In this document: positions 8,752-19,300 of the stretch, one piece after another | Layout: the number at the start of each line of letters is the position of its first letter | Position numbering within the stretch: the stretch's first letter is position 1 | From: an uncultured Bradyrhizobium sp. | GTDB lineage: Bacteria; Pseudomonadota; Alphaproteobacteria; Rhizobiales; Xanthobacteraceae | Length of the DNA: 64,000 nt | Assembly (NCBI RefSeq): GCF_947648125.1 | Contig: NZ_CANSMR010000022.1 | Coordinates: 1 to 64,000, forward strand | Reading direction: 5' to 3' | Notes under the pieces: generated by a model | Told to the model about the DNA's origin: nothing | The model's input: only the letters and a program-made list of their open reading frames with translations | Database searches by the model: none | Program-made: the position numbers and the translations under genes

Positions 8752-9933
8752 ATGTTTAATCGTCGCAAGATATTGCTGTGGGGCGCCGCTTCGGCCGTGC
8801 TTCCGGGTTTGTGCGCCAGCACGCCGGCGCGGGCGGACGACGCCGTCAAGATTGGCTTGATCCTGCCGATGACCGGCGGTCAGGCTTCGACCGGCAAGCA
8901 GATCGATAACGCCATCAAGCTCTACATGCAGCAGAAGGGCGACACCGTCGCCGGCAAGAAGATCGAGATCATCCTGAAGGATGACGCCGCGGTGCCCGAC
9001 AACACCAAGCGGCTCGCGCAGGAACTGATCGTCAACGACAAGGTCAACTTCATCGCCGGCTTCGGCGTGACGCCCGCGGCGCTGGCCGCGGCGCCGCTGG
9101 CGACGCAGGCCAAGATCCCGGAAGTCGTGATGGCCGCCGGCACCTCGATCATCACCGAGCGTTCGCCCTATATCGTGCGCACCAGCTTCACGCTGGCGCA
9201 GTCCTCCACCATCATCGGCGACTGGGCGGTCAAGAACGGTATCAAGAAGGTCGCAACGCTGACCTCCGACTACGCGCCGGGCAATGACGCGCTGACCTTC
9301 TTCAAGCAGCACTTCACCGCCGGCGGCGGCGAGATCGTGGAAGAGGTCAAGGTCCCGCTCGCCAATCCCGACTTCGCGCCATTCCTGCAACGTATGAAGG
9401 ATGCCAAGCCCGACGCGATGTTCGTGTTCGTGCCGGCCGGGCAGGGCGGCAACTTCATGAAGCAATATGCCGAGCGCGGGCTCGACAAGAGCGGCATCAA
9501 GGTGATCGGCCCCGGCGACGTGATGGACGACGACCTGCTCAACAACATGGGCGATGCCGCGCTCGGCGCGGTGACCGCGCATCTCTATTCGGCGGCGCAT
9601 CCGTCCGCGATGAACAAGGATTTCGTCGCCGCCTACAAGAAGGCGTTCGGCAACCGTCCGGGCTTCATGGCGGTCAGCGGCTATGACGGCATCCACCTGA
9701 TCTACGAGGCGCTGAAGAAGACCAATGGTGCGACCGATGGCGACAAGCTGATCGAGGCGATGAAGGGCATGAAGTGGGAGAGCCCGCGCGGCCTGATATC
9801 GATCGATCCGGAAACCCGCGACATCGTGCAGAACATCTATATCCGCAAGGTCGAGAAGGTCGACGGCGAGCTCTACAATGTCGAGTTCGCGACCTTCGAG
9901 GCCGTCAAGGATTCCGGCAAGACCAGGAAGTGA
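8752..9933 (+). CDS. Liv-type ABC transporter substrate-binding protein
   Basis: Periplasmic binding protein (type 1 fold, Peripla_BP_6 group) of 393 residues. The leader MFNRRKILLWGAASAVLPGL has twin arginines followed by a hydrophobic stretch and ends ARADD, so it may be exported by Tat or Sec. The mature part starts VKIGLILPMTGGQASTGKQ, the usual first strand and ligand loop of this family. GGGAGGGA lies five bases before the ATG; a start at 8731 would place the signal internally. It is the first gene of a complete Liv operon (followed by LivH, LivM, LivG, LivF), separated from livH by a strong hairpin. Ligand: a branched-chain amino acid, amide or aromatic acid; not decidable here. Confidence 0.93.
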   Translation: MFNRRKILLWGAASAVLPGLCASTPARADDAVKIGLILPMTGGQASTGKQIDNAIKLYMQQKGDTVAGKKIEIILKDDAAVPDNTKRLAQELIVNDKVNFIAGFGVTPAALAAAPLATQAKIPEVVMAAGTSIITERSPYIVRTSFTLAQSSTIIGDWAVKNGIKKVATLTSDYAPGNDALTFFKQHFTAGGGEIVEEVKVPLANPDFAPFLQRMKDAKPDAMFVFVPAGQGGNFMKQYAERGLDKSGIKVIGPGDVMDDDLLNNMGDAALGAVTAHLYSAAHPSAMNKDFVAAYKKAFGNRPGFMAVSGYDGIHLIYEALKKTNGATDGDKLIEAMKGMKWESPRGLISIDPETRDIVQNIYIRKVEKVDGELYNVEFATFEAVKDSGKTRK

Positions 9934-9957
9934 CGCGCGAAAGCTCCGCTCGCTGCA

Positions 9958-9988
9958 CGTCATGGCCGGGACGAGCCCGGCCATGACG
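9958..9988 (+). repeat. Hairpin between binding-protein gene and livH
   Basis: CGTCATGGCCGGG (9958-9970) and its exact complement (9976-9988) flank a 5-base loop. There is no T run, so it is unlikely to be a full terminator. It resembles REP-like elements of Bradyrhizobium. In this position it could protect the 3' end of the upstream message and so raise binding protein over permease. Confidence 0.75.
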
Positions 9989-10036
9989 ATCCTGTTGACG
10001 TGGTGTCGTTTGCGCCCTCTCGCTTAAGCTGACTTC

Positions 10037-10906
10037 ATGGCCTCAATCCTCACCAATTTGTTCGACGGCGTCGCCTACGGCATGCTGCTGTTCGTGCTGG
10101 CCTGCGGGCTTGCGGTGACGCTCGGGCTGATGAACTTCGTCAACCTCGCGCATGGCGCCTTCGCGATGGCCGGCGGCTATATCTGCGCCGTGCTGGTGAA
10201 CAACTCCGGCTGGCCGTTCTTCGCCGCGCTGCCGCTCGCCTTTGTCGGGAGTGCTGCGATCGGCATTGCGCTGGAGCGCACGCTGTACCGCCATCTCTAT
10301 AGCCGCAGTCATCTCGACCAGGTGCTGTTCTCGATCGGCTTGGTGTTCATGTCGGTCGCGGCGGTCGACTACATCATGGGATCGTCGCGGGTCTTCATCA
10401 AATTGCCGGCGGCGCTGGAGGGGCAGATCGACCTGTTCGGCGTCGGAATCGGGCGGTACCGGCTGATGATCGTCGTGATCTGCGGCCTGCTCACGTTGGC
10501 GCTGCAGCTGATCCTGGCGAAGACGCGGTTCGGCAGCCGCCTGCGCGCCGCGGTCGACGATCCGCGCGCCGCGATCGGGCTCGGCATCAACGTGCCGCAG
10601 GTGTTCGCCTTCACCTTTGCCTTCGGCTGCGGCCTCGCCGGCCTCGGCGGCGCGCTGAGCGCGGAGATCCTCGGGCTCGATCCGTACTTCCCGCTGAAAT
10701 TCATGATCTACTTCCTGATCGTGGTGACTGTCGGCGGTTCTTCCTCGATCACCGGGCCGTTCCTGGCATCGCTGCTGCTCGGTATCGCCGACGTCGCCGG
10801 CAAATATTACGTGCCCAAGGTCGGCCCCTTCGTGATCTATACTGTCATGATCGTGATCCTGCTCTGGCGCCCGAACGGCCTGTTCGGCCGCACCGCGGCG
10901 CGGTGA
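10037..10906 (+). CDS. livH: Liv-type ABC transporter permease LivH
   Basis: Inner-membrane permease of 289 residues with about eight hydrophobic segments. The N-terminus (FDGVAYGMLLFVLACGLAVTLGLMNFVNLAHGAFAMAGGY) is the hallmark of LivH proteins, and the cytoplasmic loop RAAVDDPRAAIGLGINVPQVF matches the ATPase-contact loop. It pairs with LivM to form the channel. LivM starts eight bases after its stop. No strong ribosome site is seen at the ATG. Confidence 0.95.
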   Translation: MASILTNLFDGVAYGMLLFVLACGLAVTLGLMNFVNLAHGAFAMAGGYICAVLVNNSGWPFFAALPLAFVGSAAIGIALERTLYRHLYSRSHLDQVLFSIGLVFMSVAAVDYIMGSSRVFIKLPAALEGQIDLFGVGIGRYRLMIVVICGLLTLALQLILAKTRFGSRLRAAVDDPRAAIGLGINVPQVFAFTFAFGCGLAGLGGALSAEILGLDPYFPLKFMIYFLIVVTVGGSSSITGPFLASLLLGIADVAGKYYVPKVGPFVIYTVMIVILLWRPNGLFGRTAAR

Positions 10907-10913
10907 GGCGGGC

Positions 10914-11945
10914 ATGACCGCGCTGTCCGACGTCTCCACTCACGCGATGGCCAGCGCGCGCTGGCGCATCAGCGAGGTCGCCTTCTGGGTCCTGGCGCTC
11001 GCCTGCGCCTTCCTGTTCCCGTCGCGCTATCTGATCATGACCGACATCGTGCGGCTCGGCCTGTTCGCGCTCTCGCTCGACCTGATCCTCGGCTATGCCG
11101 GCATCGTCTCGCTCGGCCATGCGGCGTTCTTTGGCGTCGGCGCCTATTCGGCCGGCTTGCTGGCGCTGCACGGCATCATCAACGAGCCTGTCATTGCGCT
11201 GGTCGCCGCCGGCCTCGTTGCGGCGGTGCTCGGCTTCCTGACCAGCTTCCTCGTCATCCGCGGCGTCGACCTGACGCGGCTGATGGTGACGCTCGGCATC
11301 GCGTTGCTGCTGGAAGCGCTCGCCGAACGCTTCTCTGACGTCACCGGCGGTACCGACGGCCTGCAGGGTATCGAAATGCAGCCGATCCTCGGGCTGTTTG
11401 GCTTCGACATGTTCGGCAAGACCGGGCTCTTCTACTCGCTGATCGTGCTGTTCATCCTGTTCCTGCTTGCCCGTCGCGTGGTGCATTCGCCATTCGGCCT
11501 CTCGCTGCGCGCGATCAGGAACAATCCGCTGCGTGCGGCCGCGATCGGCATACCGGTCAACCGCCGCCTGATCGCGGTCTATACGCTCGCCGCCTTCTAT
11601 GCCGGGATCGCCGGCGCGCTGTTTACCCAGACCACGGCGCTGGCCTCGCTCGACGTGTTTTCCTTCGAGCGCTCCGCCGACCTGATGCTGGTACTGGTGA
11701 TCGGCGGCACCGGTTATCTCTATGGCGGCCTGATCGGCGCGGTCGTGTTCAAGATGCTGCAGGAGCTGTTTCAGAGCATCACCCCGCAATACTGGCTGTT
11801 CTGGATCGGCCTCGTGCTGGTCGTGATCGTGATGGTCGGCCGCGCGCGGATCCACCGCTGGGTGTTGTTCGTGCCGAACCTGATCATCCGCCAGTTCGCC
11901 GGCCGCAAGGCCACAGCCGCCGTGCCTGAGGGCGACGCGCCATGA
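10914..11945 (+). CDS. livM: Liv-type ABC transporter permease LivM
   Basis: Second permease subunit, 343 residues, with many membrane segments. Typical LivM tracts are LGYAGIVSLGHAAFFGVGAYSAGLLA and the ATPase-contact loop SLRAIRNNPLRAAAIGIPVNRRL. The C-terminus is polar. The stop overlaps the livG start by four bases (ATGA), so translation is coupled. The role is passage of the ligand delivered by the binding protein encoded two genes upstream. Confidence 0.95.
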   Translation: MTALSDVSTHAMASARWRISEVAFWVLALACAFLFPSRYLIMTDIVRLGLFALSLDLILGYAGIVSLGHAAFFGVGAYSAGLLALHGIINEPVIALVAAGLVAAVLGFLTSFLVIRGVDLTRLMVTLGIALLLEALAERFSDVTGGTDGLQGIEMQPILGLFGFDMFGKTGLFYSLIVLFILFLLARRVVHSPFGLSLRAIRNNPLRAAAIGIPVNRRLIAVYTLAAFYAGIAGALFTQTTALASLDVFSFERSADLMLVLVIGGTGYLYGGLIGAVVFKMLQELFQSITPQYWLFWIGLVLVVIVMVGRARIHRWVLFVPNLIIRQFAGRKATAAVPEGDAP

Positions 11946-12686
11946 CGATCGCGCTCGAAACCCGCGGCCTCGAAAAGTCCTTCGGCGGCCTTCGCGTCAC
12001 CCGCGACCTCTCGCTGAAGGTGATGCAGGGCGCCCGCCACGCACTGATCGGACCGAACGGCGCCGGCAAGACCACGGTCATCAACCAGCTGACCGGCGTG
12101 CTGACGCCGAACGGCGGGCGCATCCTGCTCGAAGGCAGCGACATCACTGGCCTCTCCGTGCACAAGCGGGTGCTGCGCGGGCTGTCGCGCACCTTCCAGA
12201 TCAATCAGCTCTATGCCGATTTGACCCCGCTCGAAACCATCGGGCTTGCGGTCTCCGAACGGATGGGCCGCGGCGGCGACTGGTGGCGGCGGATGGGAAC
12301 GCGAGGCGATGTCAATGCCGAGATCGCGGAGATCCTGTCGCGCTTCCATCTGCTCGACGTGATGACCGAGCTCACCGCGACATTGCCCTACGGCAAGCAG
12401 CGCCTGCTCGAGATCGCGGTCGCGATCGCCGCCAAGCCGCGGGTGCTGCTGCTCGACGAGCCAGCGGCCGGCGTGCCCGAAAGCGAGCGCCACGATATCC
12501 TGGCGGCGGTCGCGGCATTGCCGCGCGACGTCACGGTGCTGCTGATCGAGCACGACATGGACCTCGTGTTCTCCTTCGCCGATCGCATCTCGGTGCTGGT
12601 CAATGGTGGCTTGCTCACCGAGGGCGCACCCGACGAGGTCGCGCGCGATCCGCAGGTGAGGGCGGTCTATCTCGGCGAGGCGGCCG

Positions 12687-12694
<8 letters not shown>
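11942..12694 (+). CDS. livG: Liv-type ABC transporter ATPase LivG
   Basis: First ATPase subunit, 250 residues. Walker A is GPNGAGKTT near residues 34-42, Walker B VLLLDEPAAGV, and the LivG tract EHDMDLVFSFADRISVLVNGG follows. The signature loop is degenerate (LPYGKQRLLEIAVAIA), as is common in LivG. It overlaps livM by four bases and livF by eight. It should pair with LivF as an ATPase heterodimer under the LivHM channel. Confidence 0.95.
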
Positions 12695-13403
<709 letters not shown>

Positions 13404-13422
13404 CGCCCTCAGGGAGTTGACC

Positions 13423-14541
13423 ATGCAGCGAACCAAGCCACCGTTCCGCGCCGACGAGGTCGGCAGCCTGTTGCGTCCGCCGAAGATCAAGGAGGCGCGC
13501 GCCAGGCTGGAGAAGGGCGAGATCTCGGCCGATGAGCTGCGCAAGATCGAGGACATGGAGATCGAGAAGGTCGTGCACAAGCAGGCCTCGGTCGGCCTGA
13601 AGCTTGCGACCGACGGCGAGTTCCGCCGCTCTTGGTGGCACTTCGATTTCCTTAGTCACCTGACCGGCTGCGAGCTGTTCCACCCCGACATGGGCATCCA
13701 GTTCGCGGGCGTGCAGACCCGGCACGACGCCATCCGGGTGATCGGCAAACTGGATTTTTCCGATCATCACCCGATGCTTGATCACTTCAGGTTCCTGAAG
13801 AAGTACGCGGACCAGGCGCATGTCACCCCGAAGATGACGATCCCGTCGCCGGCGGTGCTGCACTTCCGCGGCGGCCGCAAGCTGATCTCGAAGGAGGTCT
13901 ATCCGGACCTTGAGGAGTTCTACCAGGACCTCGGCAAGACCTATCGCAAGGCGGTGAAGGCATTCTACGACGCCGGTTGCCGCTACCTGCAATTCGACGA
14001 CACGGTGTGGGCCTATCTGTGCTCGCAGGAGGAATTGCAGAAGTCGCGCGACCGCGGCGACAATCCGGACGGCCTGCAGGAGATCTATGCCCGCGTCATC
14101 AATTACGCGATTGCCGATCGTCCGTCCGACATGGTGATCACGACGCATGTCTGCCGCGGCAATTTCCGTTCGACCTGGATTTCCTCCGGTGGCTACGAGC
14201 CGGTCGCCGAGGCCATGCTGGCCGGCACCAATTACGACGGCTATTTCCTCGAATATGATTCCGATCGTGCCGGAGGCTTCGAGCCGCTGCGCTTTCTGCC
14301 GAAGGGCAACAAGGTCGTGGTGGTCGGCGTCATCACCTCGAAGTTCGGCGAGCTCGAGAAGAAGGACGACATCAAGCGGCGGCTGGAAGAGGCATCGAAG
14401 TTCGCCCCGATCGAGCAGCTCGCGGTGTCTCCCCAATGCGGCTTTGCCTCGACCGAGGAGGGCAACATCCTCTCCGAGGAAGAGCAGTGGGCCAAGCTGC
14501 GGCTCGCGGTCGAGGTCGCGAACGAGGTGTGGGGGAAGTAG
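13423..14541 (+). CDS. Cobalamin-independent methionine synthase family protein (MetE C-terminal type)
   Basis: A 372-residue single-domain relative of the catalytic half of MetE, which transfers a methyl group to a thiol using zinc. All four zinc ligands can be placed: His and Cys in TTHVCRGN, Glu in FLEYDSDRAG, Cys in SPQCGFAS. The first strand PFRADEVGSLLRP is typical of the short homologues. Full MetE is about twice as long and carries an N-terminal folate domain, absent here, so the methyl donor is probably not polyglutamyl methyl-THF. GGGAG precedes the ATG at 13423 by seven bases; an in-frame TTG lies six bases earlier. It follows livF closely, so the substrate may be what the transporter brings in. 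Confidence 0.85.
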   Translation: MQRTKPPFRADEVGSLLRPPKIKEARARLEKGEISADELRKIEDMEIEKVVHKQASVGLKLATDGEFRRSWWHFDFLSHLTGCELFHPDMGIQFAGVQTRHDAIRVIGKLDFSDHHPMLDHFRFLKKYADQAHVTPKMTIPSPAVLHFRGGRKLISKEVYPDLEEFYQDLGKTYRKAVKAFYDAGCRYLQFDDTVWAYLCSQEELQKSRDRGDNPDGLQEIYARVINYAIADRPSDMVITTHVCRGNFRSTWISSGGYEPVAEAMLAGTNYDGYFLEYDSDRAGGFEPLRFLPKGNKVVVVGVITSKFGELEKKDDIKRRLEEASKFAPIEQLAVSPQCGFASTEEGNILSEEEQWAKLRLAVEVANEVWGK

Positions 14542-14554
14542 GCTTAGCTGTTTC

Positions 14555-14635
14555 GTCATTGCGAGCGAAGCGAAGCAATCCACGTCCCCGCGAGGACAGG
14601 ATGGATTGCTTCGTCGCTTCGCTCCTCGCAATGAC
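14555..14635. repeat. Intergenic palindromic repeat
   Basis: A left arm starting GTCATTGCGAG (14555-14582) and a right arm ending CTCGCAATGAC (14602-14635) are inverted copies; the right arm has six extra bases in the middle. This GTCATTGCGAGCGAAGCGAAGC type of element is very frequent between genes in Bradyrhizobium. It lies between two convergent genes and may help end both transcripts. Confidence 0.85.
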
Positions 14636-14651
14636 GGGTGAGGGGGCCTCT

Positions 14652-16379
14652 TCACTGCTCCGCCAGATAGACCTCGCCGAGCAGCGAGGAGTTCGACCAC
14701 GGCACCTGCTTGCCCTTGGTCGCGGCGACGACCTCGGCGCGAACCCGCGTCAGCATCTGCTGCACCTCGAGGCCGGGTGTGCCGACATGGCGCGACAACG
14801 CCGCCGAGAACGGGCTGTTGGCGCCTTCGCCGTCGAGTGCGACCTGGCCCGGCGCGGTCGCGAACGCGATCAGCGTGCCGGCGCCGAGCGTCGAGCCCGA
14901 TCCGAGCGAAGCGGGTGCGGCGAGGCCGGTGCCTGCCTCGATGCCGCGGCTCGGGCCTGCGGATGCTACCTGCGGCGCCATCGGATTGTTGCGGCAGGCA
15001 TCGAGGATCAGGATGTTAGTGCGGATCTGGTCGTCGAGGCCGGCCATGATGGTGTCCATGTCGACCATCGCGTCGGTCATGCGGGCTCCCGCCTTGAACT
15101 CGATATCGACCGGCACGAGGTAGTTGCGGCCGTCGACCTGCACGCCGTGACCGGCGTAATAGACCACGGCGATCTGCGACCGCGCCGCCTCGCGCAGGAA
15201 GTCATGGATCGTCCGCTGCATCGTGTCGCGACCGAGATCGAGACCTTCCGAGACGGTGAAGCCGATGTCGCGCAGGCTCCTGGCGATGGCACGGGCATCG
15301 TTCGGTGGATTGGGCAGAGCCTTCACATGCGCATAGGCGCCGTTGCCGATCACCAGCGCGACGCGCCGGCCGGTTGCTGCGGCCTGCACACGTGCCGCAG
15401 GTGCGGCCGATGCCGCCGCAGGCGCCGGCGGTGCGGGCGCAGGGCTGCTCTCGGCGGCAGGCGCCGCCGCGGTCTTGCGCGGCGCTGCGTCGGCTTCCCT
15501 CAGCAGCGCGAGCCGCACTTTTGCGGTGGCCTGGTTGGCCTTGCTGCCGGCATCGGAGGCAACGCCCTCGAGTACCGAGGCGAAATCTTCCTTGGCGTGC
15601 GCCGCATCGCCCTTCGCCTCATAGGCGAGGCCGCGCTGGGTGTAGGCCGAGATCAAGACGCTGCCGGGCGGCGTCATGATGTTGGCGGGCGCCTTCGCCT
15701 TCGCCAGCCGGATCGCTTCCGTCGTATCCGCAATCGCGCGCGCGATGTCGCCCTTGGCGCGCCAGATCACGGCGCGGCTGATCAGCGGCTGCGGCAGCGA
15801 CGGATCGATCCTGACGGCCTCGTTGATGTCGGTGAGCGCGCCGTCGAGATCGCCGAGCGCCTGCTTCGAGGCGCCGCGGTTCTGATAGGAGAAGGCCGAC
15901 TTCGGACCGGCCTTGATCGCGGCGTCATAGTCGGCGATCGCCTTGGCGTAGTCGCCCTTGCCACGATAGGCATTGCCGCGGTTGTGATAGATGATGCCGC
16001 TCGGCGGCCCCATGCGCAGCGCGTCGTTGAAGTCGGCAATCGCGATGTCGTACTCGCCCTTGTCGTAATAGGCCGAGCCGCGCAGGTTGTAGACGGCAGT
16101 GCTGGGCTTGAGACGCAGCGCCTCGGTGGCGTCAGCGATCACCTGCGCGTAGTTGCCTTTCTTGTTCCAGCCCACCGCGCGCCAGAAATAGATCGTCGCG
16201 AGCTTCTCGCCGGAAAACACCTTCAACGCGATGATCTTGGTGCAGGCGTCGATCATCTGGTCGGCCGGTGTGGTGTCGGTCGTGCAGAGTGGGCCGAGCT
16301 GGGCGCGCGCCTGGGCGAAGCAGGGCGCCGACCACAGCATGGTCGCGAGCAGGCAGGGGATCAGGAGCAGGCGGTGCAT
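14652..16379 (-). CDS. Exported TPR-caspase (orthocaspase-like) protein
   Basis: A 575-residue protein with a signal peptide (MHRLLLIPCLLATMLWSAPC, cleavage near residue 24), then about five TPR-like helix pairs (roughly 60-270; for example AVYNLRGSAYYDKGEYDIAIADFNDAL split over 96-122). An Ala/Pro linker follows (300-336), then a C-terminal caspase p20 domain (338-570). The catalytic dyad is intact: His411 in YYAGHG and Cys462 in LDACRNNP. Such peptidase C14 proteins cleave after Arg/Lys in the cases studied. TPRs suggest a bound partner; the signal places it in the periplasm. It stands alone, convergent with the MetE-like gene and divergent from the HTH/SAM-fold gene. Substrate and role unknown. 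Confidence 0.9.
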   Translation of the reverse strand: MHRLLLIPCLLATMLWSAPCFAQARAQLGPLCTTDTTPADQMIDACTKIIALKVFSGEKLATIYFWRAVGWNKKGNYAQVIADATEALRLKPSTAVYNLRGSAYYDKGEYDIAIADFNDALRMGPPSGIIYHNRGNAYRGKGDYAKAIADYDAAIKAGPKSAFSYQNRGASKQALGDLDGALTDINEAVRIDPSLPQPLISRAVIWRAKGDIARAIADTTEAIRLAKAKAPANIMTPPGSVLISAYTQRGLAYEAKGDAAHAKEDFASVLEGVASDAGSKANQATAKVRLALLREADAAPRKTAAAPAAESSPAPAPPAPAAASAAPAARVQAAATGRRVALVIGNGAYAHVKALPNPPNDARAIARSLRDIGFTVSEGLDLGRDTMQRTIHDFLREAARSQIAVVYYAGHGVQVDGRNYLVPVDIEFKAGARMTDAMVDMDTIMAGLDDQIRTNILILDACRNNPMAPQVASAGPSRGIEAGTGLAAPASLGSGSTLGAGTLIAFATAPGQVALDGEGANSPFSAALSRHVGTPGLEVQQMLTRVRAEVVAATKGKQVPWSNSSLLGEVYLAEQ

Positions 16380-16561
16380 CGGTCATCCAGCGGTAAGGCC
16401 GTCACGGTGGTCGGCGGCGGGGCGGTCCAGGAGGCTATCCATGACTGTTTGGTGATCGGCTGTGGAGGGGGGTTCAACTGGTGGGAAAATGGTGATAAGA
16501 CCTCGCAACACACTATCTCTGCCCACTGTTGTCCCACTGGCCGCTGCCCACTCCAGGCACC

Positions 16562-17917
16562 ATGAAGAACGACGAAATCCTCAGTCAGATCACGGATTTC
16601 TGCCGTCACTCCGACATGGCGGAGACGACGTTCGGCCGCCGTGCCGTCAACGACGGCAAGCTGGTGCACCGGCTGCGCGAGGGCAAGCGCATCACCATCG
16701 ATACGCTCGACCGCATCAATGCGTTCATCGCGACCTCGACGCCGGGCGGCGTGGCGCCGCCGCGCGGGCTCGTGGTGCCCCCGGAAAAGCGCGATCCGAG
16801 AGGCAATTTCCGCTTCTTCGAGAACCGGCAGCGCTATCTGCTGTTCGTGCACACCTGCAGCGAGAAGCGGGTGATCGCCGATCGGGTCGCGCTGGAACTG
16901 GCCGCAATCCACCCGCGGCCGCCGGCGCTGCGGGTGTTCGATGCCGGCATGGGCGACGGCACCGTGCTGGCGCGGGTCCTGCGTGCCATGCATGGCCGCT
17001 TCCCACATATGCCGTTCTATGTTGCCGGCAAGGAACTGAGCCTGGAGGACGTCCGCCTCACCCTCGACAAGGTGCCCGACCGCCTGTTCGAGCACCCGGC
17101 GAGCGTCTTCGTGTTCACCAACATGTATTACGCCGAGGCGCCCTGGCTGACGCCCAAGAACTCCGCGGCGGCCGCCAGCATGATCTGGCACGAGGTGGCC
17201 CTGCGGGGCGCTTCCTCCGGCGAATTCGAGACCCAGATCGCGGAACTCGGTCCATTCCTAGAGCAGAACTGGCGCGCCAACCTCAGCCCCGGCAATGCGA
17301 TGCCGATCTATGAGCGGCCGGTGGCGCTGGTGCTGTACCGGGACGATCACCGGTTCCTGCTCGATTCCATCATTCCCCGCGCCGGCCGGACCGAGGCCAA
17401 TTTCGACCTGGTGATCGCCTCGCAGCCCTATCGCGCCAAATCCTCGGTGAATTTCCGCGCCAAGCGGATCATCGCGCCGCTGGCCCGCGCGCTGCGCGGC
17501 GGTGGACGACTGATAGGAATCCACTCCCACGGAAGCGATCCCGCGCTTGAAATCATTCAAGCCGTCTGGCCCGGAGAAAATCCTTTCGCCGTCAGCCGTC
17601 ATGAGATACTGCGCGCGGTGAAATACGAGTTGGGGTCGGCCGGCCGCGAGCTGAATTTCAACGCCTATGCCGATAACCGTTCGATCTTCCGATATGATAT
17701 GGAAGCGCTGCCTAATGAGGTGACCGGCTCGATCGGAACCTCGACCGCCTTCGCCGCGTGGAACGCAGCAGTGTATGTCGCGCAGATCGAAGACGAGCGG
17801 TTGACTGAAACGACCGAAAACGGACGAGCTCTCGAGGCCACACGCGAGGTCCTCCGTAAACACAACGGGCTGTGGTTTTACGACGAATCCTACGTCATCT
17901 CGCGGCGACGAGACTGA
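16562..17917 (+). CDS. Putative HTH / SAM-binding-fold fusion protein upstream of metK
   Basis: The 451-residue protein begins with a compact helical region (about 1-58). Its segment SDMAETTFGRRAVNDGKLV plus RLREGKRITIDTLDRINAFI looks like a lambda-repressor-type helix-turn-helix. The rest resembles a class I methyltransferase Rossmann fold: motif I is VFDAGMGDGTV (125-135), and FDLVIASQPYRAK followed by RALRGGGRLIGIHSHG fits strands 4 and 5. The gene ends 60 bases before metK on the same strand, with ahcY beyond, so it belongs with SAM production and recycling. It could be a methyltransferase or a SAM-responsive regulator. ATG 16562 is preferred over 16529. I do not know a characterised homologue. 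Confidence 0.7.
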   Translation: MKNDEILSQITDFCRHSDMAETTFGRRAVNDGKLVHRLREGKRITIDTLDRINAFIATSTPGGVAPPRGLVVPPEKRDPRGNFRFFENRQRYLLFVHTCSEKRVIADRVALELAAIHPRPPALRVFDAGMGDGTVLARVLRAMHGRFPHMPFYVAGKELSLEDVRLTLDKVPDRLFEHPASVFVFTNMYYAEAPWLTPKNSAAAASMIWHEVALRGASSGEFETQIAELGPFLEQNWRANLSPGNAMPIYERPVALVLYRDDHRFLLDSIIPRAGRTEANFDLVIASQPYRAKSSVNFRAKRIIAPLARALRGGGRLIGIHSHGSDPALEIIQAVWPGENPFAVSRHEILRAVKYELGSAGRELNFNAYADNRSIFRYDMEALPNEVTGSIGTSTAFAAWNAAVYVAQIEDERLTETTENGRALEATREVLRKHNGLWFYDESYVISRRRD

Positions 17918-17977
17918 CATTCCGGGGACATATTCACCAACCAACGTCGGACTTCGACGAAACAAGGGGTTTGCTTG

Positions 17978-19174
<1,197 letters not shown>

Positions 19175-19240
19175 CGCTTGCGACATTCCGGGACGCTCGC
19201 GACTGCGAGCGAACCGGAGACCTTCCTTCATCCCATCGAG

Positions 19241-19274
19241 ATTCCGGGTTCGCCGCTGCGCGGCGCCCCGGAAT
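19241..19274. repeat. Hairpin repeat between metK and ahcY
   Basis: ATTCCGGG and CCCGGAAT close a stem whose inner part (CGCCGC / GCGGCG) also pairs around a TGC loop, with a small internal bulge. There is no T run. The sequence matches a class of Bradyrhizobium intergenic palindromes. It may uncouple metK from ahcY expression or only stabilise RNA ends. Confidence 0.7.
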
Positions 19275-19300
19275 GACCAGTTCAACAACAGGACGCTCAA

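Noticed and set aside
17918-17977. Possible SAM-type riboswitch before metK
   Set aside because: Only 60 bases, no match to SAM-II or SAM/SAH core patterns that I can recognise; the same holds for the regions before 16562 and 19301 (SAH type).
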